Assembly (NCBI RefSeq): GCF_902652685.1
Contig: NZ_CACRUY010000019.1
Span: 1 to 64,000, forward strand
DNA length: 64,000 bases
Origin: Mycobacterium sp. Marseille-P9652
GTDB taxonomy: Bacteria; Actinomycetota; Actinomycetes; Mycobacteriales; Mycobacteriaceae
Direction of reading: 5' to 3'
Under the pieces are notes generated by a model. It ran no database searches. It had not been told where the DNA came from and saw only the letters and a program-made list of their open reading frames with translations. The position numbers and the translations under genes were made by a program. This document shows, one piece after another, positions 17,285 to 24,512 of this stretch. Within the stretch, counting starts at the first letter, position 1, and the number at the start of each line of letters is the position of its first letter.

Positions 17285-17821
17285 ATGTCTGCGGTGATCG
17301 CGACGCCAGAGTTGATCGCGCAAGCGGCAACGGACGTGGCGAGTATTGGTTCAACAGTCAACGCGGCGCACATGGTGGCCGCTGCACCGACTGTTTCCGT
17401 GCTGCCTGCGGGTGCCGATGAAGTGTCGGCGGGTATTGCGCATCTGTTCTCCGGTTACGCCCAGGACTTTCAGGCGCTAGCCGGGAAAGCGGCGGCGTTT
17501 CAGGATCAGTTCGTGCAGCACCTGACTGCTAGTGCAGGCGCGTATGCCAGCGCCGAGGACGCCATCGCCTCGTTGCTGCAAGGGTTGAATGCGAACCCGT
17601 GGGTGGCTGCTTTCATTCATCCCGACAACTTCCCCCTGGACTCTCCATATTTACTGCCGGTCGCGCTGGTTCAGGCGTTAATTTTTATACCTCTTATAGT
17701 AGCTTTTATAGTAGCTTTCATCCTACTTTCAGTACCAGTTTTCCTTATTTCGCTACCTTTCACGCCAATTGTTTGGCTATTTATTTATTACCTTTTTACA
17801 ACCGGACAATTACACTGGTGA
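17285..17821 (+). CDS. PE-family protein with hydrophobic C-terminal tail
   Basis: Residues 1-95 are a standard PE domain: MSAVIATPELIAQAATDVAS, an INAAH-type turn (VNAAHMVAA), ADEVSAGIAHLFSGYAQDFQ and HLTASAGAYASAEDAIASLL, which form the two antiparallel helices. The tail (about residues 115-178) is almost wholly hydrophobic, from LLPVALVQALIFIPLIVAF to WLFIYYLFTTGQLHW, and could span a membrane two or three times. PE proteins normally use ESX secretion and pair with PPE partners; no PPE gene or ESX YxxxD/E signal is evident. A strong ribosome site AAAGGAGAG precedes the ATG by about 4 nt. The tail-coding part (17670-17800) is AT-rich and unlike its surroundings, indicating transfer or fusion. 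Confidence 0.85.
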   Translation: MSAVIATPELIAQAATDVASIGSTVNAAHMVAAAPTVSVLPAGADEVSAGIAHLFSGYAQDFQALAGKAAAFQDQFVQHLTASAGAYASAEDAIASLLQGLNANPWVAAFIHPDNFPLDSPYLLPVALVQALIFIPLIVAFIVAFILLSVPVFLISLPFTPIVWLFIYYLFTTGQLHW

Positions 17822-17928
17822 TCGGCTGACGTATCACCGCAAAAACCGCGCCGAAAACCGGTACGCCAAATCTTTGCCCCTGGCGCTCACCGGCTTGCCC
17901 TACACCTGAAGAGGAACAAAGCGCGGCC

Positions 17929-17976
17929 TTGCGGTATCGGTGGGCGTTGCCGGAACAGGATCAGCCACTACCGCAA
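17929..17976. terminator. Inverted repeat downstream of the PE gene
   Basis: TTGCGGTA and TACCGCAA form an 8-bp inverted repeat with 32 nt between the arms, about 110 bp after the PE stop. It might terminate PE transcription. There is no T-run, and the large loop makes this weak. The rest of 17822-17990 shows nothing I can name. Confidence 0.25.
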
Positions 17977-17990
17977 CACCAACCGAAACC

Positions 17991-18209
17991 CTATTCAATT
18001 GGATCGGTCGTCTGCGTCATCGCCGCGTCATCACGCGAGCGAAGATCGCCGCCGTAGCTGTTGACCTGCGGGTTAGCTAGAATTCGGCGTTTTCTAGCCT
18101 GTTCTAGACCGAACCATATTGCGACACAAGGCGTCTTAGAAGCGATCCTTTGGACCGCAAACCCAATAGAACGTTTGCAATCGGACCCGCCAGCAACGCT
18201 TGTACGGAC
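17991..18209 (-). pseudogene. Second minus-strand gene end related to the one beside the tRNA
   Basis: A minus-strand frame is open from within the duplicated tRNA fragment down to TAG at 17991. Its end reads ILANPQVNSYGGDLRSRDDA then AMTQTTDPIE. The order GGDL, DDA, MTQT is shared with the end of the frame at 16150-16326, and the DNA shows paired TGCGTCATC units spaced 11 bp at both places (16211 and 16222; 18013 and, with one change, 18024). I read both as tails of homologous genes left by separate or duplicated integration modules. No start codon or complete gene is seen. Confidence 0.35.
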
Positions 18210-18251
18210 TCATAATCCGTTGGTCGCGGGTTCGAGCCCCGCCCGTCCCAC
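18205..18251 (+). repeat. attR-like copy of the tRNA 3' half
   Basis: This 47-bp copy matches 16084-16130 at 46 positions and covers the anticodon loop to the discriminator base. It lacks the tRNA 5' half and so cannot fold as a tRNA. It marks the far end of a 2.1-kb tRNA-bounded element. Confidence 0.85.
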
Positions 18252-18303
18252 TTCAGCCTGTATGGCCTCACTGATGCTCGACATTTCAGCTTCGGGTGAT
18301 GCC

Positions 18304-18502
18304 TGACAGTGTTTCGGCTGATGGTTGACAGTGACTTCGGTTGATCCTTGACACTCCCTGAATGAGGGAGTTGAGCGTGGCCGAGCAGAGGTATCAGGCC
18401 GTGTTGGCGGTGATCAGCGATGGGTTGTCGGTGTTGCAGGCCGCAGAAAGACCGGGGTGGCGCGGCAGACGCTGCACCGGTGGTTGGCCCGACGGCTCTG
18501 CC
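18304..18502 (+). mobile_element. IS481-like insertion sequence, left-end remnant
   Basis: The left end shows three related units: TGACAGTGTTTCGGCTGAT, TTGACAGTGACTTCGGTTGAT and TTGACACTCCC, as in mycobacterial IS481-type termini. A transposase start follows at ATG 18362 with MRELSVAEQRYQAVLAVISD, then GLSVLQAAE. A one-base loss near 18446 shifts the frame, after which KTGVARQTLHRWLAR, the rest of the helix-turn-helix, can be read. The remainder of the transposase and the right end are missing. Family assignment is from recalled IS481 transposase N-termini. Confidence 0.65.
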
Positions 18503-18559
18503 GCAACAGATAACAGAACACCTTGCGCCTAATTGAGCAGTCTGCGTCATCCTTGAAAT

Positions 18560-18829
18560 ATGCGCCAGATTTTCACCGTCGCGGCCGCCCCGGTCGCCTT
18601 GGCGGCGATGCTCGCGGTCGCCCCAGCTGCCAGCGTGGCGAATCTCCCGCTCGGCTTCGACGCCGCGATCCACACCGCTCCCCTTGATCCGTGTGACCTG
18701 GACCCGAACTGCAATAACCCCGGCTACCCAGGCGGCGGTAATTCCGGCAACATCCCGGGCGACGTTGACCCCGTCCCCGGCAACGATAATTCCGCTCCAG
18801 GGACGTTAACCGTAACCCCGCCTCCGTGA
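18560..18829 (+). CDS. Small secreted protein of unknown function
   Basis: The 89-residue product has a likely Sec signal peptide: MRQ, a hydrophobic stretch rich in Ala and Val, and a cleavage-like AAASVA site near residue 29. The mature part is short, acidic and rich in Pro, Gly and Asn (DPCDLDPNCNNPGYPGGG) with two cysteines that could pair. I do not recognise the family. It follows the IS remnant in the disturbed zone, with no clear partner. A comparable small proline/glycine-rich exported protein would be typical of mycobacteria. Confidence 0.55.
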   Translation: MRQIFTVAAAPVALAAMLAVAPAASVANLPLGFDAAIHTAPLDPCDLDPNCNNPGYPGGGNSGNIPGDVDPVPGNDNSAPGTLTVTPPP

Positions 18830-19100
18830 CCCACCAAAGCGTATTTTGCCTTCTCGCGGTCAACCCAAAACCGACACCTTCAACCACCCGGAAGAAGCGT
18901 GAGCCGCATGTTCGGCGGATGGTTGGCGACGGCCGGCTCACCCGGTATGGGGAGGTGAGGGAGCTTGACGGTCTGCGGCAGCCGGAGCGCCGCGGGTGCG
19001 CGGTCGATTCTCAGGCCGCCGAGGTCGGTGCGGCCCGGTGCTGGCACTGGACGACACGACGCAGTGGGGCGCAGCGGGGGCTGTGAGCAAACCTGTTGCG

Positions 19101-19198
19101 GCCGAAGCTTATTCGGCGACGATGAGCGATTTTGACGTTTCTCAACGCTTGTGGTTCGTCCTAGCAGAACCGCGAAGCGTTGCCTGCCACAATTTTTT
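19101..19198 (+). terminator. Tandem hairpins followed by a T-run
   Basis: GCCGAA-GCTTA-TTCGGC (19101-19117) is a 6-bp hairpin. A longer two-tier stem follows: CAACGCTT (19143-19150) pairs with AAGCGTTG (19175-19182), and inside it GGTTC (19153-19157) pairs with GAACC (19167-19171) around a 9-nt loop. Six T residues lie at 19193-19198. The structure could be a terminator for plus-strand transcription or a small structured RNA. The T-run starts ten bases after the stem, which is loose for an intrinsic terminator. Confidence 0.4.
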
Positions 19199-19235
19199 GA
19201 TAATTAGTGCGAACGGATGAAAACCACCGCGTTCA

Positions 19236-19251
19236 AATCCGTTGGTCGCGG
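19236..19251 (+). repeat. Third, 16-bp fragment of the tRNA 3' region
   Basis: AATCCGTTGGTCGCGG is identical to bases 16093-16108 of the tRNA and to the same part of the 18205 copy. Flanks do not match. It may be the worn end of a second element lying next to the first. Confidence 0.5.
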
Positions 19252-19368
19252 CGGAAGCGAGGCCACCGGACCAGCCAGGGGAGGCCACTCACTAAATACC
19301 GCTCGACAGTGCCTCGTTCAGGTGGACAGCTTCCGCATCGGCGGGGGTCCGGCGTACCCGCTCGGGTC

Positions 19369-20751
19369 CTATCGGCCGTCGGCAGTGAAAAGAAATCTGT
19401 CGGCGATCGCGTGTTCGTTGCGGATCGACATTTCCTGCGCGGTGTTCAACCATAGCCCGTCGAACCCGGCCGAGTGCATGCCGGCGTGGATGTCTGCGAT
19501 GTTCCGCAAGTCCTGCGACGGCAACTCGCCCCAGCCGTCGTGATCCTGCCAACGCTCAAAGACCTGCCATTGCGTCTCCGGCACTTCGCCGGGCGCGAAG
19601 TGCTCCAGCGAGAACATCTCGAAGGTGCATCGGTTCGGGTCCTCGGCGTCGGGCAACATGCGGTAGCCGAGCAGGCACGATTTCTCAACCAGGATGACCA
19701 TGGTGGGGAATACGTGCCAGTCGCCGTTTCCCGCGAAGTACTCCTCCATCGACATGCGCGGGAAGTCAACGCCTTCGGCACGGGCGAGTTCCTCGCACAT
19801 CTGGTGGTACAGGAGAAACGGCGGAGTATCGCCGGGTTCCATCGCTGCCAGCTTCTGCGCGGCGCGGTAGTCCCGTTCGGTGACCAGCGACCCGACCTCC
19901 AGATACTGGTACTTCATCGAATTCGCGAACACCTCCGGTCGCGCCGCCTGCTCCTGGCGGCCCTTGTCGCGGCCGGCGTGCTCCGGACGCTGCGTATAGA
20001 CGAACCGGGAGTGGTTCTTGTATGTGATGGTCGGGGTGTAGGGAGCGTAGGCGTACTCCTGCGGCGACGCCGGTTCCGCCGACGGCCGCGGGCCCTGCGC
20101 CGATCGCATCGTCTGCGGATGGGTGCCGGGCGTGTGATAGCCCTCGATGAAGGCATCGATGACGGTCTTCCAATTGGCTGGCAAGAAGGTGCGCTTGCGC
20201 CACCGGTACCGCATGTCCTGCAACCGAAACGGCGACAGCGCGGTCGGCAGCGGATCCAGCCAGTCGAGCAGATCCGGTGGGTCGTCGGCCATGCTGACGA
20301 ACACCCAGCCGCCCCACGTCCCGACGGCGACGGGACGCAGGCCCCATTGCGGGCGCGGACGCGGCGCGAATTCGTCGCGACAGGGGACGAAGGAAGACCG
20401 CCCATCCAATTCGTAGCGCCAGCCGTGGAATTCGCAGCGCAACTGTTTCTCGGGCGAGCAACCGCTGCCGCGAACGACTTTCATCCCGCGGTGGGCGCAC
20501 GTGTTATGAAATGCCTTGATGCTCCCGTCCTTTTGGCGTACCACGGCGATGGACTGCCTGCCAATCGTATATTCGTAGAAGCAGCCGGCGTTGGGGACTT
20601 CTTCTTCGCGACACGCAGGCTGCCAGACCCGGGTGAACAATCGCTTGAGCTCGAGGTCCAAGAATTCCGGGTCGATGTACCGGCTCTTGGGCACGAATGT
20701 CTCGCCGCAGGCGAACTTTTCGGGCACCCGCTCGGTGGCAAGTTCGGTCAT
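19369..20751 (-). CDS. Rieske non-heme iron ring-hydroxylating oxygenase, alpha subunit
   Basis: The 460-residue protein has an N-terminal Rieske [2Fe-2S] domain with ligands C85-x-H87 and C106-x2-H109 (CAHRG and CEFHGW) and a C-terminal catalytic domain with the facial-triad segment DAFIEGYHTPGTH after NWKTV. Such enzymes use O2 and electrons from a reductase to hydroxylate aromatic or alicyclic rings or demethylate substrates. No ferredoxin, reductase or beta subunit is adjacent, so electrons must come from elsewhere. It is 19 bp downstream of the SDR gene and co-oriented, so the two are likely an operon: oxygenation and then alcohol/diol oxidation. The substrate is unknown. Confidence 0.85.
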   Translation of the reverse strand: MTELATERVPEKFACGETFVPKSRYIDPEFLDLELKRLFTRVWQPACREEEVPNAGCFYEYTIGRQSIAVVRQKDGSIKAFHNTCAHRGMKVVRGSGCSPEKQLRCEFHGWRYELDGRSSFVPCRDEFAPRPRPQWGLRPVAVGTWGGWVFVSMADDPPDLLDWLDPLPTALSPFRLQDMRYRWRKRTFLPANWKTVIDAFIEGYHTPGTHPQTMRSAQGPRPSAEPASPQEYAYAPYTPTITYKNHSRFVYTQRPEHAGRDKGRQEQAARPEVFANSMKYQYLEVGSLVTERDYRAAQKLAAMEPGDTPPFLLYHQMCEELARAEGVDFPRMSMEEYFAGNGDWHVFPTMVILVEKSCLLGYRMLPDAEDPNRCTFEMFSLEHFAPGEVPETQWQVFERWQDHDGWGELPSQDLRNIADIHAGMHSAGFDGLWLNTAQEMSIRNEHAIADRFLFTADGR

Positions 20752-20770
20752 TGTCGCACTCTTCGTCGGC

Positions 20771-21676
20771 TCAGCTGGACGGTGGCTTGTCGAAGATGTT
20801 GGGGTACAACACCGCTTCCTTGAACGACGTCTCGATCTCGGCGAATGCGGTCGGGATGTCCCACGTTCCCGATGCCGACACGATCTCCCGTTCGACGACG
20901 GGGTTGGACATCAGGCTGATCCGTCCGTTCCCGGCGAAGATGACGCGCCGATTGAGCCAGTCGGACTGCTCGCTGGCCAGATATACGACCGGGGGCACGC
21001 AATTCTTCGGCGACAGGCGAACGTTGGCGTCCGAGTAGTCCATGCTGCCGCCGCCCTTGATGCCCTGCGTCATCCGGGTGCCGGCGATCGGCGCAATGGC
21101 GTTCGAGCGCACCCCGTAATTGCGTAATGCGTTGGCGCACGAGAATGTCAGGCCGACGATACCCATCTTGGCCGCGGCATAGTTGGGCTGACTTGGCGCG
21201 CCCTGCAGCCCCGACATTGAGGTGAAGGTGATCAGCCGGTACTGCCCGCCGCGGTTTTCTCGCCACCAGGCGGCCGCGTGACGCGTGACGTTGAACGTGC
21301 CCTTGAGGTGGACCGAGACGACCGCGTCCCAGTCCTGCTCGCTCATCTTGAACACCATGGCGTCGCGTAGGATCCCTGCGGCGTTGACCACGACGTCGAG
21401 GCCCCCGAGCGTTTCGGCCGCGCGGTTGATGAGGTCTTCGCAAGCCGCGAAGTCGGTGATGTCGGTGGTGTCGGAGAAGGCCTTGCCGCCCTGGCTCGTG
21501 ATCGTTGCGGCCACGCTTTCGGCAGGACCCGTGTCATGGCCTGTTCCGTCGACACTGACGCCGGCGTCTGACACCAGAACCGTCGCGCCCTCGGCTGCCA
21601 GGCCCTCGGCGACCGCCGCGCCGATACCTCGCCCGGCGCCGGTGACCAGCGCGGTACGTCCGTCAAGCACACCCAT
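20771..21676 (-). CDS. Short-chain dehydrogenase/reductase
   Basis: The 301-residue SDR starts with the Rossmann motif T-G-A-G-R-G-I-G at about residues 11-18 and has NAAG, the catalytic Ser in FTSMSG and YAAAK (Tyr/Lys). A C-terminal extension of about 50 residues goes beyond the usual 250 and includes VVEREIVSASGTWDIPTAFA. It resembles the SDRs of peroxisomal multifunctional enzyme type (17-beta-hydroxysteroid/3-hydroxyacyl-CoA dehydrogenases). A role in oxidising a hydroxyl made by the downstream Rieske enzyme, or in beta-oxidation, is inferred. The promoter region at 21677-21754 contains an inverted repeat. Confidence 0.83.
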   Translation of the reverse strand: MGVLDGRTALVTGAGRGIGAAVAEGLAAEGATVLVSDAGVSVDGTGHDTGPAESVAATITSQGGKAFSDTTDITDFAACEDLINRAAETLGGLDVVVNAAGILRDAMVFKMSEQDWDAVVSVHLKGTFNVTRHAAAWWRENRGGQYRLITFTSMSGLQGAPSQPNYAAAKMGIVGLTFSCANALRNYGVRSNAIAPIAGTRMTQGIKGGGSMDYSDANVRLSPKNCVPPVVYLASEQSDWLNRRVIFAGNGRISLMSNPVVEREIVSASGTWDIPTAFAEIETSFKEAVLYPNIFDKPPSS

Positions 21677-21707
21677 CGTCAGTCAGCTCCCATCCCGTCT
21701 GGCTAGC

Positions 21708-21735
21708 ATACAGAACAACCTTACAAGATCTGTAT
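21708..21735. promoter_or_regulatory. Inverted repeat upstream of the SDR-Rieske operon
   Basis: ATACAGA (21708-21714) and TCTGTAT (21729-21735) form a perfect 7-bp inverted repeat with a 14-nt spacer, in a locally AT-rich 78-bp gap. The motif ATCTGTATAG also occurs at 50322-50331. A TetR-type site is possible. Confidence 0.4.
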
Positions 21736-21754
21736 AGCTGTTTATTAACGAAGC

Positions 21755-22651
21755 TTATTCGAACCCCCACTCCGCATAACGGCGCTCCAGCTCGGCCATC
21801 GCCTCCCGGCCGCCGCGAGCGCCTCGCTCCTTCATGAAGTTGAACTCGTCATCGCGCCACACGAGGTTGCTGAACACGGTGTGGCCCATCGGGACCCAGT
21901 CACCGAACTGCGCCATCCCTACGGCGTGCCAGAACGCGATCAGAGCGTGCTTTCCCACCATCAGGCCGTCGGCCGAGTGGTGAGCAATCGCGCGGGCGTA
22001 ACGCAACGCTTCGTCGCGGAGCCGCTCGGCGGGCACCACCGACGCGGCCACCCCCCACTCGCGCAGTTCTTGTGCGGTCACCTTGCGGCCGGTGATCATC
22101 GCCTCGTAGCCGCGGTTGGGCCCCATCTTGAGCAGCGCGAGCGGCATGGCCGTGGAGAACCCGGCGAACCCGATACGGGCCTGCGGCCGGGCTAGGTACA
22201 TGTCGTCGGAGACGACCATAATGTCGGCGGCCAGCGCCAGATTCATCCCGGCGCCCAGCGTGGCACCCTCGCAGCCGGCGATCACGGTCTTCGGAAACTC
22301 CAGCCAGTTGGTCAGGTGCCGGTGCAGGCGCCGGGCGTTGCCCAGGCGCGCGGTTTGCGGCAGTCGCTCGCCCTTGCGCAGTCCCGCTTCTTCCACCGGC
22401 AGCCTGCGCACGTCGTCGCCGCTACAGAAGTCCTTGCCCTCGGCAAGCAATATGACCACCTTGACGTGGTCGTCGTCTTCCGCGCGGTCCAGCCGCTCCT
22501 TGAAGAGTTGATGCATTCCGGGCGACAGGATGGCGTTGCGCCGCTCGGGACGGTTGATCGTGATCTGTGCGATGTGCGGTTCGACCACCTCATAGCGGAC
22601 CCAGTCATCATCGACCTCGAATTCGCCCTGAGCGGCGGAGTCGGTGGCCAT
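21755..22651 (-). CDS. Crotonase-family protein (enoyl-CoA hydratase-like)
   Basis: The 298-residue protein has the crotonase fold: ITINRPERRNAILSPGMHQL, the oxyanion-hole segment LAEGKDFCSGDD, and GCEGATLGAGMNLALAADIM. At the place where hydratases carry the first catalytic Glu (PEx) this protein has PQARIGFAG, so ordinary hydration may not be its reaction; isomerases, hydrolases and dehalogenases share the fold. A 20-residue acidic leader and a long C-terminal EERYAEWGFE-type helix are present. It is divergent from the SRPBCC gene at 22728 and upstream of the SDR-Rieske pair. Confidence 0.8.
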   Translation of the reverse strand: MATDSAAQGEFEVDDDWVRYEVVEPHIAQITINRPERRNAILSPGMHQLFKERLDRAEDDDHVKVVILLAEGKDFCSGDDVRRLPVEEAGLRKGERLPQTARLGNARRLHRHLTNWLEFPKTVIAGCEGATLGAGMNLALAADIMVVSDDMYLARPQARIGFAGFSTAMPLALLKMGPNRGYEAMITGRKVTAQELREWGVAASVVPAERLRDEALRYARAIAHHSADGLMVGKHALIAFWHAVGMAQFGDWVPMGHTVFSNLVWRDDEFNFMKERGARGGREAMAELERRYAEWGFE

Positions 22652-22727
22652 ACGCCCTCCTTCGCGCGGTGGCAGTACATAAGTACACTAGTCGATCAAC
22701 TGTCACATCTGGTGATACGGTCAGCGA

Positions 22728-23159
22728 ATGCCAACATTCACGGTCACCAAGCGGCTCGCGGCGCCACCGGACGCGGTGTGGGCCGTCCTCGCGGACTTCG
22801 GCAACGTCGACTGGATCCCCGGACCCAGCGATGTCAGGGTCGAGGGCGAAGGGCCCGGCATGCGGCGGTTCATCGCCGCAAGCACCGAGAAGCCGGTCAT
22901 CGAGACCCTCATCTGGATCAAGCCCGACGAGCGCGCGCTGTCGTACGAGATCGCCAACAATCCGATGCCGGTCAGCCGCTTCGTGGCGGTGAACACCGTA
23001 ACCGCGGGCGAGGATCCCGCTCGGGAATCAATCCTGATCTGGGATATCGACTACGAACCCATCGGCGACGACGCCGCCGCACGCGATGCCATGGAGTCTG
23101 TCTACGGCTTGATGGCGGGCTGGGTGCAGGACTTCGCCCGAGCGCGAGAATCCGCATAG
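22728..23159 (+). CDS. SRPBCC-fold protein
   Basis: The 143-residue product begins MPTFTVTKRLAAPPDAVWAV, followed by LADFGNVDWIPGPSDVRVEG, an opening strand and helices typical of START/SRPBCC proteins, and ends with a long amphipathic helix. It resembles the protein at 4059-4511. These proteins bind hydrophobic ligands; here it leads an operon with an amidohydrolase and acyl-CoA dehydrogenases, so a role in handling the catabolic substrate is plausible. The ATG lies 76 bp from the divergent crotonase start. Confidence 0.72.
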   Translation: MPTFTVTKRLAAPPDAVWAVLADFGNVDWIPGPSDVRVEGEGPGMRRFIAASTEKPVIETLIWIKPDERALSYEIANNPMPVSRFVAVNTVTAGEDPARESILIWDIDYEPIGDDAAARDAMESVYGLMAGWVQDFARARESA

Positions 23160-23160
23160 A

Positions 23161-23182
23161 ACACTTAGACAGAAAGTGTCTA
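23161..23182. promoter_or_regulatory. Nested inverted repeats before the amidohydrolase gene
   Basis: ACACTT (23161-23166) pairs with AAGTGT (23174-23179), and TAGACA (23166-23171) pairs with TGTCTA (23177-23182). The site lies 20 bp before the GTG start in a short AT-rich gap and looks like an operator. Confidence 0.45.
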
Positions 23183-23201
23183 TTAGTTTAGGATTATTCG
23201 A

Positions 23202-24512
23202 GTGATTGATCCTCTCGATCTGGTACTGATCAGCGTCGACGACCACACCGTGGAACCGCCCGACATGTTCGTCGGCCGGGTGCCCAGCCGCTTCGCCGAG
23301 GACGCCCCGCGCATCGTCGAGGACGCCGATGGCGTGTGTTTCTGGGTGTACGACGGCCTGCAGCTGCCGAACATCGGGCTCAACGCGGTTGCGGGCCGGC
23401 CGAACGACGAATGGGGATTCGAGCCGTCGCGATTCAGCGACATGCGCGCCGGGTGTTACGACGTCGACGCACGGGTGAACGACTTGGATGCCTCCGGTGT
23501 GCTTGCCTCCCTGTGCTTTCCGTCGTTCCCCACCATCTCCGGCGCGCTGTTCACCTACCGTGGAGACCGCGACGTGTCCGAGGCGATGGTGCGCGCCTAC
23601 AACGACTGGCACATCGAGGACTGGTGCGGCCGGCATCCCGACCGGTTCATCCCGATGGGGATCCTGCCGTTGTGGGACCCGGCCCTGGCGGCGGCGGAAG
23701 TGCGGCGCCTGGCGGGGCGGGGCTGTCGCGCGGTGACGGCTCCGCAGCACATCGGCAGCTACGGGCAGCCTCCGTGGCAGGATCCGCACTGGGATCCGCT
23801 GTGGCAGGCGATCTGCGAAGAGAACACGGTGGTGAACATCCACATCGGCACGGGCGGCGGGTTACCCGTGCCGTCCGACCTGACCACCTATCTGGCCTAC
23901 AACTCGATGCTGCCGATCGACACCCAGCGCTTCGTGGCCGACCTGTTGTTCTCACCGATCCTGAAGAAATTCCCGTCCATCAAATTCTCGCTGTCGGAGG
24001 GCGGCATCGGGTGGATTCCCTTCCTGCTGGAGCGATTCGAGGACATCTACTCGCGCCAGCGGGCCTGGACGGGGGACGACCTGGGTGATGGGCTGAGCCC
24101 CAGCGACGTGTATCGCCGCAACTTCATGTCGTGCTTCATCCGCGACCGGGTCGGGATCGAGATGCGGGAGCGCATCGGAGTGGAGACCATCTGCTGGGAG
24201 ATGGACTACCCGCATTCGGACAGCAGCTGGCCGGACGCGCCCGAGCAGCTCGCCGCACAGTTGGAGGGCTGCACACCCGACGAGGTCGAGGCCATCTCCT
24301 GGCGTAATGCGGCTCGCGCCTTCGGCTACACCGGCGTCGAGCGGCGGGGCAGGGAGAACTGCACCGTGGCAGCCCTGCGGGGCAGAATTGCCGGCCTCGA
24401 TCTGTCGGCGCCGAAGGTCGATGCCGGCCGTGCACCCCGGGCCGGCGCCACCGCGATCACATACGGCGACATGAAGCTACGGATGGCGTCGATCCTTCGT
24501 GGTGGGGCGTGA
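23202..24512 (+). CDS. Amidohydrolase-2 family metal-dependent hydrolase
   Basis: The 436-residue protein belongs to the PF04909 amidohydrolase group. Its metal or active-site segments are LISVDDHTVEPPDMF, VVNIHIGTGG, KFSLSEGGIGWIPFLLERFE and WEMDYPHSDSSWP, in TIM-barrel order. Relatives act as decarboxylases or C-C or C-N hydrolases; reaction and substrate are not assignable. A close relative lies at 42152-43447 with the same SVDDHxxEPP and DYPHSDSxWP motifs, so the cluster has two such enzymes, each near acyl-CoA dehydrogenases. The GTG start follows the palindromic site; the next gene overlaps by 4 nt (GTGA). Confidence 0.83.
   Translation: MIDPLDLVLISVDDHTVEPPDMFVGRVPSRFAEDAPRIVEDADGVCFWVYDGLQLPNIGLNAVAGRPNDEWGFEPSRFSDMRAGCYDVDARVNDLDASGVLASLCFPSFPTISGALFTYRGDRDVSEAMVRAYNDWHIEDWCGRHPDRFIPMGILPLWDPALAAAEVRRLAGRGCRAVTAPQHIGSYGQPPWQDPHWDPLWQAICEENTVVNIHIGTGGGLPVPSDLTTYLAYNSMLPIDTQRFVADLLFSPILKKFPSIKFSLSEGGIGWIPFLLERFEDIYSRQRAWTGDDLGDGLSPSDVYRRNFMSCFIRDRVGIEMRERIGVETICWEMDYPHSDSSWPDAPEQLAAQLEGCTPDEVEAISWRNAARAFGYTGVERRGRENCTVAALRGRIAGLDLSAPKVDAGRAPRAGATAITYGDMKLRMASILRGGA

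Larger units (their letters stand above)
18830..19368. other. Gene-free stretch with inverted repeats
   Basis: No convincing gene is visible in these 540 bp. GTGAGCCG (18899-18906) and CGGCTCAC (18934-18941) form an inverted repeat. Two hairpins follow at 19101-19117 and 19143-19182, and a 16-bp tRNA fragment lies at 19236-19251. The short frames here lack codon bias and resemble nothing known to me. Confidence 0.5.

Noticed and set aside
16211-18550. Repeated TGCGTCATC units as a CRISPR or iteron array
   Set aside because: Too few, unevenly placed and explained by related minus-strand gene ends (DDA-MTQ coding).
18104-18673. A 189-codon minus-strand frame across the attR copy and the IS remnant
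   Set aside because: It contains GRGSNPRPTDYES, the well-known artefact of translating the antisense of a tRNA T arm and anticodon, and crosses unrelated elements.
19217-19543. A 108-codon plus-strand frame starting MKTTAFKSVGRG
   Set aside because: It runs from the tRNA fragment into the antisense of the Rieske gene and has no coding character.
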